Shown here: positions 50,069 to 59,429 of the stretch, piece after piece
Position numbering within the stretch: the first letter of the stretch is position 1
Layout: each line of letters begins with the position of its first letter
Origin: Caryophanales bacterium UBA784
GTDB taxonomy: Bacteria; Bacillota_I; Bacilli_A; RFN20; CAG-288
NCBI GenBank assembly: GCA_002297045.1
Contig: DBJE01000003.1
Location: 62,001 to 126,000, forward strand
DNA: 64,000 nucleotides
Direction: 5' to 3'
Made by a program: the position numbers and the translations under genes
Notes under the pieces: generated by a model
The model's database searches: none
What the model was told of the DNA's origin: nothing
The model's input: the letters and a program-made list of their open reading frames with translations, nothing else

Positions 50069-51091
50069 ATGGACGAAATTAATGTCGTGAAAGCAAATCG
50101 CAAGGAACGGCCGACGATTTACGAAGTCGCCAAAGTAGCCGGTGTCTCCCTTGCCACGGTCAGCCGTGTAATCAATAACCACACAAACGTTACGGAGAAG
50201 ACAAGAAAGGCAGTCGAAGACGCCATTCAGCGTCTTGGCTACAAGCCTTCCGCCCTTGCCCAGGGCTTAGCCAATTCTTCTTCGACGAACATCGGCATCA
50301 GGATTCCTTCTACCGGATATTCCTATGTTTCCAATAGGTTGGACGGAAGGATCGATGTCGCCAAGATTTATCACTATCTCACTTCCATTTTCATCACTAA
50401 GCGGACGAAAATCGATGCCGGCAATGTCATCGACAGCCTAATCCAGAGCCATGTCGACGGTGCTGTCATCTACGACGATGAGTTAGGTACGGATGAAATC
50501 CGTTCGATTCAGAACTACCATATTCCGCTCATTGTCATCGGACACGATAGGGAAGGAACGGAACTTGGGTCCATCAGGATCGAATATAAAGATCCGGTCA
50601 GGGATGTCGTCAAGGCCCACAGGAATTCCACTAAGGAAGATGATGTCTATCTTCTTGATATCGTCAATCAGGGAAAGAGGCTCGATGATATCCGTGACGG
50701 TCTTCTTGAGTATGCCCAGGCAAACGGCCGGAAGATTAACCTTCTGAATTTCAACGATTCCTACGGCATCGTCTATTCCGGAAGGCAGGAGTTCTTCAAA
50801 ACCCACAAGAAGGGCTATATTGTCTGCCCCCGTGATTCTTTGGCTGCCGCGGTCAATAATGCTGCCATCGAGGCCGGACTGAAGATTCCTGAGGATGTCC
50901 AGGTCCTCGCTGAAATCGGGAGCAAGTATTCCTATATCGTCCGTCCGGAGATTTCCTCTTTCTCCATTGATAGGTTCAAGGTCGGAGCCTTAGCCGTCCG
51001 TAGGCTGACTAAGCTTATTAAGAGCCAGCCTTTGTCCAAGAAGACTCTACGCATCCGTGCGACGTACAATAAGCGTAATACGACGATTTAG
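50069..51091 (+). CDS. LacI/CcpA-family transcriptional regulator
   Basis: A 340-residue repressor. DNA-binding headpiece: RPTIYEVAKVAGVSLATVSR near 15-34, VINNHTNVTEKTRKAVEDAI, and hinge LGYKPSALAQGLA. The periplasmic-binding-like effector domain is recognisable but divergent (IPLIVIGHDREG, ALAVRRLTKLIK). GGAGG precedes the ATG. Which sugar or metabolite it senses is unknown; no sugar genes are adjacent. The next gene ezrA starts 14 nt downstream, an unusual pairing. Confidence 0.92.
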   Translation: MDEINVVKANRKERPTIYEVAKVAGVSLATVSRVINNHTNVTEKTRKAVEDAIQRLGYKPSALAQGLANSSSTNIGIRIPSTGYSYVSNRLDGRIDVAKIYHYLTSIFITKRTKIDAGNVIDSLIQSHVDGAVIYDDELGTDEIRSIQNYHIPLIVIGHDREGTELGSIRIEYKDPVRDVVKAHRNSTKEDDVYLLDIVNQGKRLDDIRDGLLEYAQANGRKINLLNFNDSYGIVYSGRQEFFKTHKKGYIVCPRDSLAAAVNNAAIEAGLKIPEDVQVLAEIGSKYSYIVRPEISSFSIDRFKVGALAVRRLTKLIKSQPLSKKTLRIRATYNKRNTTI

Positions 51092-51105
51092 AGGAAACTG
51101 TTTCT

Positions 51106-52833
51106 ATGCCGTTATTTCTAGTAAATGCCGGTGTAGTTGTTGGTATCGTTTTCGGAGCCCTTGCTGCCTTAGGCCTTCTTTTCCTTGCCCTATGGTTTAC
51201 TGCCCGCAAGCGGCTTAAAAGCATTCCCAAACAGCTCCGGGAGACTTTTGATACCTACTATACCCAGCTGACGACAAGTTGCAGACAGTCGGTCGACCGC
51301 CTTGGCAAATTAGGAAAGTTTTCTCCTGATTATCAGCAGAAGTACCTTGCCAAGAAGGAACAGTACGACAAAATCCTTAATGAGCGCGGAAAAGATGTAA
51401 AAGACTCCCTTAATTCCATGGATGGCCTTATCAGCGATAAAGACTGGCGGTCTTTGCGCAGCAATCTTCCTGATTTCCAGAAAGGCGTAGAAGACTTTCA
51501 TGGTGCTGTCTCCCGTTTCTCCTTGGATCTTTCGTCTCTTCTTCAGGATGAAAACGATACGTTTTCCGGATCTGTCTCTGTCCAGGAGAAGAACCGTAAA
51601 GCCAGAGAATTCTATGAGGAAAACAAAGAGGCCCTATCTCCGATCAGTGAAAGCTTTTCGGTAATCTTTGCCGAAGCGGACAACGACTTCAAGAAATTCA
51701 ACGAGTTAGCCAACCAGGGAAAGTTCAAGGATGCCCAGGCCTCCTTAGAAGACATTAACGGCGCCTTGACTGCTCTTATTCAGATTGAGGATAAACTTCC
51801 TCTTCTTACCGCCTCTCTTTATTCTGTCCTTCCTCAGAAGAGGGATAGCCTCTTAGAAAAGAATGAGAACAGGATCAAGGATGGCTTTGTCATCGAGTAC
51901 AGGGAAGTCCCGGACAAGGTCAGAGAGAGGCGTATTGAGGTCGCTACTCTCTGTGCCCGTCTGAAGAACCTTGATGTCGAGGGAATTGATAGTCGGATTC
52001 AGGTTATCTCCAAGGAAATCAATAATCTGGAAGCCCAGTTCTGCAATGAAGAGAAGGCAAAGCAGGAGTTCCTTAGCGGACAGGATATCCTCTCTTCTTC
52101 TTCCTATCAGCTTGAGAAACGGTTTAGCCGCTCTATGGACAGGCTCGATGAATATAAGAAGTACTATTGCATCGACGAAAAATATATCCGCGACAGGAAC
52201 GGTCTAAAGGGAGTTATCGAGAACATCAATCTATTGAAGACAAAGCTTGATTCCTATACCGGGACCGGAAGGAAAGAGTCCTATATCGTCATTGTCCGGA
52301 TTAGGAACGAAAGGCGTAGGGGAAGGCAGAAAGCCGAAAAGACCAGGAATGCCTATGATGAGTACATCAAGTCCATCCGGCAGAAGACCGGAGACACCTT
52401 TAAGGAAATCAGGGACACCTACTATCGGCTGAAAGTCGGAGAGAAGACCCTGCGGGAAAGGAATGTCGCTTCCTCTCTCGCCCTTTATCTTCCCCGCTTT
52501 AGGAAAAGGGAGGCCTTGGCGAAAAAAGGAACCGACATCCTTTCCGTCGTTCCGATTGATTTGAATGCACTCGCCGAGACAAATGACGAACTGCAAAGCT
52601 CGACTTCTGCGCTGCTGAAAGAAGTGGAAGAGCGGAATAAGGAAAGGGAACTATCCGAAGCGGCCATTGTCACGGGAAACCTTTATCGGCAGAACTTCAC
52701 CGATGCCAACAGCTTGCTTGACCAGGCCGAGAAAAGCTTCCGTGAAGGCGACTTCGAGCGCGCCTTCAGCGAAGCCACCCGGGTCATCCAAAGGAGGAAG
52801 ACGGACAACCGGAATCCATCGGCTATCCGTTAG
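51106..52833 (+). CDS. ezrA: Septation ring formation regulator EzrA
   Basis: A 575-residue cell-division protein. One N-terminal membrane helix (residues 8-32) anchors a long cytoplasmic spectrin-like coiled coil that restrains FtsZ ring assembly away from mid-cell. Length matches Bacillus EzrA (562). The order ezrA, cysteine desulfurase, thiI equals that of B. subtilis, which strengthens the call, since sequence conservation of EzrA is low. Confidence 0.85.
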   Translation: MPLFLVNAGVVVGIVFGALAALGLLFLALWFTARKRLKSIPKQLRETFDTYYTQLTTSCRQSVDRLGKLGKFSPDYQQKYLAKKEQYDKILNERGKDVKDSLNSMDGLISDKDWRSLRSNLPDFQKGVEDFHGAVSRFSLDLSSLLQDENDTFSGSVSVQEKNRKAREFYEENKEALSPISESFSVIFAEADNDFKKFNELANQGKFKDAQASLEDINGALTALIQIEDKLPLLTASLYSVLPQKRDSLLEKNENRIKDGFVIEYREVPDKVRERRIEVATLCARLKNLDVEGIDSRIQVISKEINNLEAQFCNEEKAKQEFLSGQDILSSSSYQLEKRFSRSMDRLDEYKKYYCIDEKYIRDRNGLKGVIENINLLKTKLDSYTGTGRKESYIVIVRIRNERRRGRQKAEKTRNAYDEYIKSIRQKTGDTFKEIRDTYYRLKVGEKTLRERNVASSLALYLPRFRKREALAKKGTDILSVVPIDLNALAETNDELQSSTSALLKEVEERNKERELSEAAIVTGNLYRQNFTDANSLLDQAEKSFREGDFERAFSEATRVIQRRKTDNRNPSAIR

Positions 52834-52838
52834 TCACC

Positions 52839-53972
52839 ATGAAAGAAATCTATTTCGATAATGCCGCTACGACGAAACCTTATCCGGAGGTTCTTTCAAT
52901 CTTCGATAAGGTCGCCAGGGATGATTTTGCTAACGCCAGCTCAAGGCATGCCTTAGGGCTTAAGGCCCATGACCTGTTAGAGAAGGCCAGACGGCAGATT
53001 GCCCGCTACCTAAAAGTGAAGGAGAACGAAATCGTCTTTACCTCCGGCGCAAGCGAAGGAAATAACCTTGCCATCAAGGGGGTCAGCTATCATAACCATG
53101 GCTGGGCGAACCGGATCATTACCACAAAGGCCGAACATCCCTCGGTGAGGAATGTCTTCATGAAGCTTGAGAAAGAAGGCTTTGATGTCGTCTACCTTGA
53201 CTATGACAAAGAAGGCAGACTGAACCTTGAAGAGCTAAAGAACGCCCTGAACGAACACACTTCCTTAGTCTCCGTCATGGCTGTCAATAATGAACTCGGG
53301 GATGTCTTCCCTATCCATGAAGTCCATGAGCTTCTGAAAGGAAGCAAGGCTGTCCTCCATGTTGACGCCACGCAGGCAATCGGCAAGGAGGATGTGGACA
53401 GCAAGGACTATGACCTGATGACTTTCTCTGGACATAAAATCGGTGGAAGGAAGGGATCTGGTCTGCTGGTCAAGAAGGAAAAAGTCAGGCTCGACGGACA
53501 GATTCTAGGCGGAAGCCAGGAAGAGGGCCTTCGGGCAGGGACAAGTCCGCTTCCTCTTGACTGCTCTCTTGCCACTGCAATCCGTCTTACCCTCACTTCC
53601 CAAAAAGAGAGAAGAGAAAACGCCAGAAAGAGGAACGGATTCCTAAGAGAGGAATTATCCAAGATTCCGGAAATCGTCATCACTTCCCCTAACAGTGGGA
53701 CTCCCTTTATTCTTTCTTTCGCCTTGACTAAACATAAAGGCTCCGTCATTGCCCAGGCTCTTTCGGATAGAGGCATCTATGTATCGACGAAGTCAGCCTG
53801 CTCGGCAAGAGAAGCCGGTTTCTCTTCCGTGGTGAAAAACGCCGGCTATTCTTCCTTGGTTGCCTCTAACAATATCCGTCTTTCCTTTTCGGGAAGAGAG
53901 AGCCTAGAGGAAGGAAGCTACTTCAGGGAAGTGTTGAAGGATATCCTTGCCCATACAAGGATTAAGGAGTGA
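52839..53972 (+). CDS. iscS: Cysteine desulfurase (NifZ/IscS type)
   Basis: A 377-residue PLP enzyme that takes sulfur from cysteine for tRNA thiolation. Start MKEIYFDNAATTKPYPEV; cofactor contact EHPSVRN (His); PLP lysine in TFSGHKIGGRKGSG; catalytic Cys in STKSACSARE near 307. In the B. subtilis arrangement this paralogue (NifZ) donates sulfur to ThiI for s4U, and here it also directly precedes thiI. It begins 5 nt after ezrA without a clear ribosome-binding site, so it is probably coupled to ezrA translation. Confidence 0.95.
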   Translation: MKEIYFDNAATTKPYPEVLSIFDKVARDDFANASSRHALGLKAHDLLEKARRQIARYLKVKENEIVFTSGASEGNNLAIKGVSYHNHGWANRIITTKAEHPSVRNVFMKLEKEGFDVVYLDYDKEGRLNLEELKNALNEHTSLVSVMAVNNELGDVFPIHEVHELLKGSKAVLHVDATQAIGKEDVDSKDYDLMTFSGHKIGGRKGSGLLVKKEKVRLDGQILGGSQEEGLRAGTSPLPLDCSLATAIRLTLTSQKERRENARKRNGFLREELSKIPEIVITSPNSGTPFILSFALTKHKGSVIAQALSDRGIYVSTKSACSAREAGFSSVVKNAGYSSLVASNNIRLSFSGRESLEEGSYFREVLKDILAHTRIKE

Positions 53973-53974
53973 AC

Positions 53975-55156
53975 ATGGACGGAAACAGCAATCTTATCGT
54001 CGTCTTTTTCGGTGAACTGACGACCAAAGGGAAGAACATCAGGGATTTTATCAACCTGCTCGGGAAGAACATCCGTTTTGCCCTGAAAAAATATAAAAAC
54101 CTGACCTATGATATCCGTAGGGATCATATTTATATCCATCTGAACGGGGAGGACTATGCATCCATCAAGGAAGACCTTTCTAAGGTTCCTGGCATTGGTT
54201 CCTTTGCTTTGGCAATCCGTGTCGACAAAGACCTTGCCGCCATCAAGGAACAGGCCTTAGAAAGGTATAAGGAAGTCAGTCCCTCCTCTTTCAAAATCGA
54301 CACGAAGCGTGCCGACAAGACTTTTCCTTTGACCTCCGATGAGATAAGCCGGGAAGTCGGGGCCTATATTCTCACCCACAGCGAGAACGGACACGTCGAT
54401 GTCCATCATCCGGAGCTTATGATCCATGTCTCCATCCGGAGGAAGGATGCCTATGTCTACGGAAAGAAGGATAAAGGCAGGGGCGGCTATCCTTTAGGAA
54501 TTGCCGGAAAGTCTTTGTGTCTTCTCTCCGGCGGCATCGATTCCCCGGTTGCAGCCTATCTTAGGAGGAAGCGTGGAGTCAAACTGGAGTGCATCCATTT
54601 TGCCGCCCCGCCTTATACCTCCCAGGCCGTCATCGAGAAAATCCATGATCTTCTCCATGTCCTTAATGTCTATCAGCCTGACATCAAGCTTTACGTCGTC
54701 CCCTTCACGAATCTAGAGCGGAAAATCTACGAAGTCGCCGGCCCTAGCTATTGTGTCACCGTCAGGAGACGGAGGATGCTCCGGATCAGCGAAGCCATCG
54801 CCTATAAACACAATGACCTAGTCATCTCAGGCGGAGAAAGCATCGGCCAGGTTGCCAGCCAGACCCTCTATTCAAGGAAGGTCATTGAGGAAGTGTCCAC
54901 GCTTCCCTTTATCCGACCTCTTGCCACCTATGATAAAACCGAAATCATCGATATTGCACAGAAAATCGGGACGTTCGACATCTCCATCCGTCCATACGAG
55001 GACTGCTGCACGATTTTCACCCTGAAAGACCCGGTAACGCATCCGAATCTAGACAAGGTCAAGGAAATCGAGAATAGTTTCGACTGGAAGAGCCTGAGGG
55101 TCGAATGCATTAAGAACACAACCGCTGAGCATATCACCAGCGATGAGGAATTCTAA
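53975..55156 (+). CDS. thiI: tRNA 4-thiouridine synthase ThiI
   Basis: A 393-residue enzyme making 4-thiouridine at position 8 of tRNA. Order: N-terminal ferredoxin-like and THUMP domain (1-165), then the PP-loop adenylation domain with LLSGGIDSPVAAYL near 180, GESIGQVASQTL, and the sulfur-carrying cysteines in YEDCCTIF. No rhodanese extension, as in Bacillus. ATG 53975 has AAGGAG five nt upstream; a GTG at 53969 is the alternative. Last gene of the ezrA cluster, followed by a terminator. Confidence 0.95.
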   Translation: MDGNSNLIVVFFGELTTKGKNIRDFINLLGKNIRFALKKYKNLTYDIRRDHIYIHLNGEDYASIKEDLSKVPGIGSFALAIRVDKDLAAIKEQALERYKEVSPSSFKIDTKRADKTFPLTSDEISREVGAYILTHSENGHVDVHHPELMIHVSIRRKDAYVYGKKDKGRGGYPLGIAGKSLCLLSGGIDSPVAAYLRRKRGVKLECIHFAAPPYTSQAVIEKIHDLLHVLNVYQPDIKLYVVPFTNLERKIYEVAGPSYCVTVRRRRMLRISEAIAYKHNDLVISGGESIGQVASQTLYSRKVIEEVSTLPFIRPLATYDKTEIIDIAQKIGTFDISIRPYEDCCTIFTLKDPVTHPNLDKVKEIENSFDWKSLRVECIKNTTAEHITSDEEF

Positions 55157-55170
55157 AACCGCGAAAGAAA

Positions 55171-55204
55171 AAAACCTGTCTGTCAGACCGGACAGGTTTT
55201 TCTC
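55171..55204. terminator. Bidirectional terminator between thiI and rplT
   Basis: AAAACCTGTC (55171-55180) pairs with GACAGGTTTT (55191-55200) with T runs on both strands. Confidence 0.88.
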
Positions 55205-55220
55205 TTTTGATTTAAGTTGC

Positions 55221-55592
55221 TTAAGCAGCTTTCTTGCCGTTCTCGATGGCTTTCTTGGAAAGTTCGACGAACTGTTTGAACTGCTCTGCGTTGGTTCCGG
55301 CTAATTCGGATAACCTCTTACGGTTAAGCTGGACATCAGCAAGCTTAAGTCCGTACCTGAACTGGGAATAAGAGATTCCGTTCAGCTTGCAGGCTGCGGA
55401 GATACGGCGGATCCAAAGCTTACGATAGTCACGTTTCCGTTCCTTACGGCCGACGAAGCTCTTGGCATCGGCTTTCCTGACCGCTTCCTTGGCAGTCTTG
55501 AAAAGCTTATGACGGGATCCGTAGAATCCCTCTGCGCGGTCTAAGATACGTTTCCGGCTATCATGCCGGACAGTTCCACGTTTAACTCTCAT
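55221..55592 (-). CDS. rplT: 50S ribosomal protein L20
   Basis: A 123-residue L20. VKRGTVRHDSRKRILDRAEG at the N-terminus and KLWIRRISAACKLNGISYS are diagnostic. Needed early in 50S assembly; in Bacillota it represses this operon by binding the leader. Last gene of infC-rpmI-rplT. Confidence 0.98.
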   Translation of the reverse strand: MRVKRGTVRHDSRKRILDRAEGFYGSRHKLFKTAKEAVRKADAKSFVGRKERKRDYRKLWIRRISAACKLNGISYSQFRYGLKLADVQLNRKRLSELAGTNAEQFKQFVELSKKAIENGKKAA

Positions 55593-55610
55593 TGTAGATT
55601 AGTCCTCTCT

Positions 55611-55805
55611 TTACTTGTTGATCAGCTGACGCCTCTTCTTCGTATTTAACGAAGTGAGGTAACGGGCCTTCCGGTTGTGACGGATCAGCTTATGGCTCTT
55701 GCTGTGCGAGAGGTGGCTTGTATTCTGGTTCCACTTCTTGATTTTGCCGGTTCCCGTAACTTTGAAACGTTTGACGGCAGTACGTTTACTCTTCCTCTTT
55801 GGCAT
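55611..55805 (-). CDS. rpmI: 50S ribosomal protein L35
   Basis: A 64-residue L35: MPKRKSKRTAVKRFKVTGTG and RKARYLTSLNTKKRRQL are typical. AAGGAGGGC precedes the ATG, and the gene overlaps the end of infC by 20 nt, an unusually long overlap. Confidence 0.97.
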   Translation of the reverse strand: MPKRKSKRTAVKRFKVTGTGKIKKWNQNTSHLSHSKSHKLIRHNRKARYLTSLNTKKRRQLINK

Positions 55806-56382
55806 TAGATTGCCCTCCTTGTTTTTTCCTGACGACGTTCTTCGGATTCAGCCTGACGAAGTAATCCCGTCCTAACAGATCGGGAGCCTTCTCCCTCGTG
55901 CTATGGTCTTTGACGAGCTCAAGGAAGCTTGCCCTTGTCTCCTTGACGATGTCCCTTCTTTGCCTCCTACGGCCTTTGATGAAGACGGCGACTTTGACTT
56001 TCCTTCCATCATCAAGGAACTTGTTGGCGGCTTTTGCCTTCGTCTCAAGATCGTGCTTATCGGTCGTCGCAGTGAAGCGGATTTCCTTAATCACGGTCTT
56101 CTTCTGGTTCTTCTTTGCCTCTTTGGCTTTCTTTTCCCGGTCGAACTTGTATTTGCCGTAGTCGACAATCTTGCAGACCGGAGGATGGGCCATAGGAGAA
56201 ATGCAGAGAAGATCCATCTGGGCATCATAGGACTTTGCCTGGGCGACACGGATCGGCACGATCCCGTAGTTTTCGCCCTGAGGTCCGATAAGAAGAACCT
56301 CTTTGAAGTGGATACGCTCATTGACGAGATCCGTATTCTTCTTCGGACGGAAACGATTGTTCGGGTTATTACTGTTAAGTAT
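55786..56382 (-). CDS. infC: Translation initiation factor IF-3
   Basis: A 198-residue IF-3. N-domain NERIHFKEVLLIGPQGENYG, linker rich in Lys, C-domain KFLDDGRKVKVAVFIKGR. The start is a rare non-ATG codon: GGAGG at 56391-56395 is followed after 8 nt by ATA at 56382; an ATT at 56388 is in frame but only 2 nt from the site. Rare starts (usually ATT) are the basis of IF-3 autoregulation, because IF-3 itself rejects them. A GTG at 56259 would remove the first 41 conserved residues. Confidence 0.93.
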   Translation of the reverse strand: MLNSNNPNNRFRPKKNTDLVNERIHFKEVLLIGPQGENYGIVPIRVAQAKSYDAQMDLLCISPMAHPPVCKIVDYGKYKFDREKKAKEAKKNQKKTVIKEIRFTATTDKHDLETKAKAANKFLDDGRKVKVAVFIKGRRRQRRDIVKETRASFLELVKDHSTREKAPDLLGRDYFVRLNPKNVVRKKQGGQSNAKEEE

Positions 56383-56560
56383 AAGAATTACCTCCGTTAG
56401 TAGTGCGAAAAAGCGGGTACCGAGACAGAGTACCCGCTTTCGAAAAGACTATGATTTCTGTGCTAAATGACACATCAGTCAAGCTCTTTGCCGATCGAAA
56501 CAGGATTCAATCCGGCGAGAAGTGGTGTTCTCTTTCTTGGTGCGAGAAATTTCGCATTAG
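56383..56560 (-). promoter_or_regulatory. infC leader with attenuator hairpin (L20-leader type)
   Basis: Minus-strand leader ending at the infC start. An 11-bp hairpin AAAGCGGGTAC (56410-56420) with GTACCCGCTTT (56430-56440), followed by TTTTT, ends 15 nt before the ribosome-binding site: an intrinsic terminator inside the leader. Bacillota regulate this operon by L20-dependent attenuation here. I could not verify the competing antiterminator fold by eye. Confidence 0.6.
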
Positions 56561-56591
56561 TAATTGTAGTGGTTATTGCAAGGGATGTCAA

Positions 56592-57491
56592 CTATTTTTT
56601 CTGTCCGCCGCTTCCGGCCTCAAGACGGGCAAGAATCTTCTTCAGTTCATCGACATCGTACTTATAAGTCTTTCCGCAGAAGTCACAGGTGGCTTCCACC
56701 GGTTTGTTTTCTTCAATCCTCTGTCTGAGGGCAGGGATGCCAAGCGTTCCGATGACTTCCCTTCCTCTGTCTTTGGAACAATTGCAATGCCAGAAGACTT
56801 CTTTTTTACTGGTGACCTGATGGTCGAATCCATCTAGGACGATGTCGAGCCTCTCTTCCGGACTCTTCCCTGCTTTGAGAATCTCGGTGACGGAAGGAAT
56901 CTTCTTTAAATTCTCCTCAAGCCTGTCGATGACCTTTGGGTCGGTGTTCGGCCTAAGCTGCACGATAAATCCGCCGGAGGCCGTCACCCGCTGCTTTTCA
57001 AGGAGAACCCCAAGTCCGACCGCCGTCGGAATCTGCTCCGACTGGGCAAAATAATAGGTCAGGTCATCGGCGATTTCTCCGGAATATAAATCGATGGTAG
57101 AGGAATACGGCTCTTTCCTGCCAAGATCGCGGATGACGGTCAGGCTTCCCTTCCCGATTCCGCCTCCGACATCGAGGTGTCCGTTTTGCTTAAGAGGTAG
57201 TTCGGCACTAGGATTGGAAACATAGCCGCGCACTTCGCCTTTGTAATTGGAGGTGACGATGACATGCTTTAAAGGTCCGTCCCCGATCAGCTGAAGGGTA
57301 AGTTTGTCGCTATCGGATTTCCTCCTTGCACCCATCCTTAGTCCGGCGGACCTAAGCCGGCCAAGTGCTGCGGTAGCCAAAGAGGAATTGTGATGGATGG
57401 TTCTTGCATAGTCCACTAGTCCTCGGTCTGTGACGGCAAAGGCACGGACCTGCTCTTTGGCAGCTATTTCCCGGATCAGATAGTCTTCCAT
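56592..57491 (-). CDS. hslO: Redox-regulated chaperone Hsp33
   Basis: A 299-residue holdase activated by oxidation. N-terminal domain MEDYLIREIAAKEQVRAFAV; zinc-binding redox switch HCNCSKDRG (near 235) and ATCDFCGKTYKYD (near 269). The four cysteines are intact. AAAGGAG precedes ATG, 8 nt after the pepF stop, so it is co-transcribed with pepF. Confidence 0.97.
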   Translation of the reverse strand: MEDYLIREIAAKEQVRAFAVTDRGLVDYARTIHHNSSLATAALGRLRSAGLRMGARRKSDSDKLTLQLIGDGPLKHVIVTSNYKGEVRGYVSNPSAELPLKQNGHLDVGGGIGKGSLTVIRDLGRKEPYSSTIDLYSGEIADDLTYYFAQSEQIPTAVGLGVLLEKQRVTASGGFIVQLRPNTDPKVIDRLEENLKKIPSVTEILKAGKSPEERLDIVLDGFDHQVTSKKEVFWHCNCSKDRGREVIGTLGIPALRQRIEENKPVEATCDFCGKTYKYDVDELKKILARLEAGSGGQKK

Positions 57492-57499
57492 CGTATAGA

Positions 57500-59272
57500 T
57501 TACTCCTTTAAGAGCTTTTCTAATTCGTCAACGAGCTCTTTCCTTCTCTTTGTAACTGCGGAGAAGGCCTCTTTCTTTGTTAAGTCTACTCCTGCCCTTT
57601 TCACTTCGTCAATCGGATACCTGCTTCCGCCGGATTTGAGCATTTTGAGGTAGTTTTCAAAAGCGTCCTTCTCTCCGTTACGGAAGTTTTCGTAGATGAG
57701 CCTAGAGGCAGTGAAGCTGGTTGCATATTGATAGACATAGAAAGGGGTATAGAAAAGATGGGGGATATAAGCCCAGACAAGGGGCTTAAGCTCTTCTTTG
57801 GTAATATCGATTCCATAATAGGTCTTGTAGAGCTTGACCCTTTCTTTGGAAAGGACTTCATAGTTGATTGGCTCTCCTTTTTCCGCCCTCTGGCTGATTT
57901 CCCATTCGTACTGGGCAAAAAGGGTCTGACGGTAGAAGGTGGAGACAATCTGGTCGATTGACTTCTGCAATAAGGCAATCTTGTCGTTTTTCGACAGGGA
58001 TTTGCTCTTCCTGAAGTAGTCGAGCAGATTGTGTTCGTTGAAGGTGGATGCGATTTCGGCGACGAAGATGGTGTAGTCCTGCTTGACAAGGGGCTGGCTT
58101 TCCTCTGAGTACCTGGTATGGACACTATGCCCTGCTTCATGGGCAAGGGTGAAGACATCCTCGAGGTCTCCGTTGAAGTTTAGCAGGATATAGGGGTGGA
58201 TATTCGCACTTCCCGAAGAATATCCTCCTGTCCGTTTCCCGCTTCTTGGATAGACATCCACGTATCCTTCCTTGAGGACATCATTGGCCTTTTCCTTATA
58301 ATCGGTTGGGTAATCTTTTATGGAATCAAAGAAAATGGATTTTGCTTCTTCATAGGTGTATTTCTTTTCGCTCTTAGCCAAAGAGAGAAAACGGTCAAAG
58401 GAATAATGATGGTCGAGATGGAAGAACTTCCGGCGGATTTCATAGTACTTATGTAGCGGAGCGGCGTTTTCGCTTGCTTCCTTTATCAGATTCTGGAAGA
58501 CGGACTCATCGATTTTATTGGAATAGAGATGTTCCTCAAGGACAGAAGAATATCCTCTTGCTTTCCTTTCACTGATTTCTGCCTGGATGACACTGTTATA
58601 GATTTCCCCATAGGTGTTTTTATGTTCGTCATACCAGGAATAGAGGCTGAGGAAGACTTTTCTCCGGTCTTCCTGTTTTTCCAAGGAACCTTCCAGGGAA
58701 GTCCAGTTGGACCTATTCACTTCGACTTCCTCTCCGCTTGAAAGTTTTACTTTCTTCGGGACATAGTCTCCGACGGAAAGCTGGGAATAGAGGGTGGCTC
58801 CCCTTCCCTGAAGAGGAGCAAAATAACTCCTAAGCTTTTCCTCTCTTACCGGGAGAGTGAATTTCCCTCCCCGGAAGACTTTCTCAATCTGGAAGTCAAA
58901 ATCTTTGTATTCGGGGTTTTTGGCAAAAAACCCGTCCCTATGTTCCTTGCCTAACGCAAGGATTTCAGGTGTGGAATAGGAATCCTGGGATCCGTATTCG
59001 TTAAATAGGTTTTCGACCTTGGCCAAATCCGTCAGGTTTCTGACGTTCTTCTTATCTAAGTCAGAACGCCTGGAAGCATACCTTCCTAGATGATTGAGAA
59101 CTTCGCTTGCTTTTCTTTCCCTGTCGAAATAGGCTTTCCTTTCCTTCTCGTCCTTCAGTTTCCCTTGGAAGGAGGAAATCCCCTTAAGAAGCACCTCCTG
59201 AGCATAGGAAAGGTCTTTTTCGAAGTCGTCCTGCGTTTTATAGATGTGGCTTAAATCCCAGATTTTGTCCAT
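57500..59272 (-). CDS. pepF: Oligoendopeptidase F (PepF)
   Basis: A 590-residue cytoplasmic zinc metallopeptidase of family M3 that cleaves peptides of roughly 7-17 residues. The zinc motif is LAHEAGHSVHTRY near 378-390 (HEAGH plus downstream Glu in FVAEIASTFNE). C-terminal YVYQYATSFTASRLIYENF is also conserved. AAGGAGAG precedes the ATG. Upstream gene of the pepF-hslO pair. Confidence 0.96.
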   Translation of the reverse strand: MDKIWDLSHIYKTQDDFEKDLSYAQEVLLKGISSFQGKLKDEKERKAYFDRERKASEVLNHLGRYASRRSDLDKKNVRNLTDLAKVENLFNEYGSQDSYSTPEILALGKEHRDGFFAKNPEYKDFDFQIEKVFRGGKFTLPVREEKLRSYFAPLQGRGATLYSQLSVGDYVPKKVKLSSGEEVEVNRSNWTSLEGSLEKQEDRRKVFLSLYSWYDEHKNTYGEIYNSVIQAEISERKARGYSSVLEEHLYSNKIDESVFQNLIKEASENAAPLHKYYEIRRKFFHLDHHYSFDRFLSLAKSEKKYTYEEAKSIFFDSIKDYPTDYKEKANDVLKEGYVDVYPRSGKRTGGYSSGSANIHPYILLNFNGDLEDVFTLAHEAGHSVHTRYSEESQPLVKQDYTIFVAEIASTFNEHNLLDYFRKSKSLSKNDKIALLQKSIDQIVSTFYRQTLFAQYEWEISQRAEKGEPINYEVLSKERVKLYKTYYGIDITKEELKPLVWAYIPHLFYTPFYVYQYATSFTASRLIYENFRNGEKDAFENYLKMLKSGGSRYPIDEVKRAGVDLTKKEAFSAVTKRRKELVDELEKLLKE

Positions 59273-59429
59273 GTCCGTACTCTCCTTTTCTGGCAGTAAT
59301 TATTATACGAAGAAGAAACCTTTTTGTCTTGTTTATGCCTAGGAAAAAAATCAAAGGAAAAAGAAAGGGGTTTCCTCTATCACTTTTGGGAAAAGCCATT
59401 AAAATACAGCCTGAGGAGAATATTTTGTT

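Noticed and set aside
56259..56382. GTG 56259 as the infC start
   Set aside because: The upstream codons encode the conserved IF-3 N-domain (NERIHFKEVLLIGPQGENYG) and lead back to a proper ribosome-binding site.
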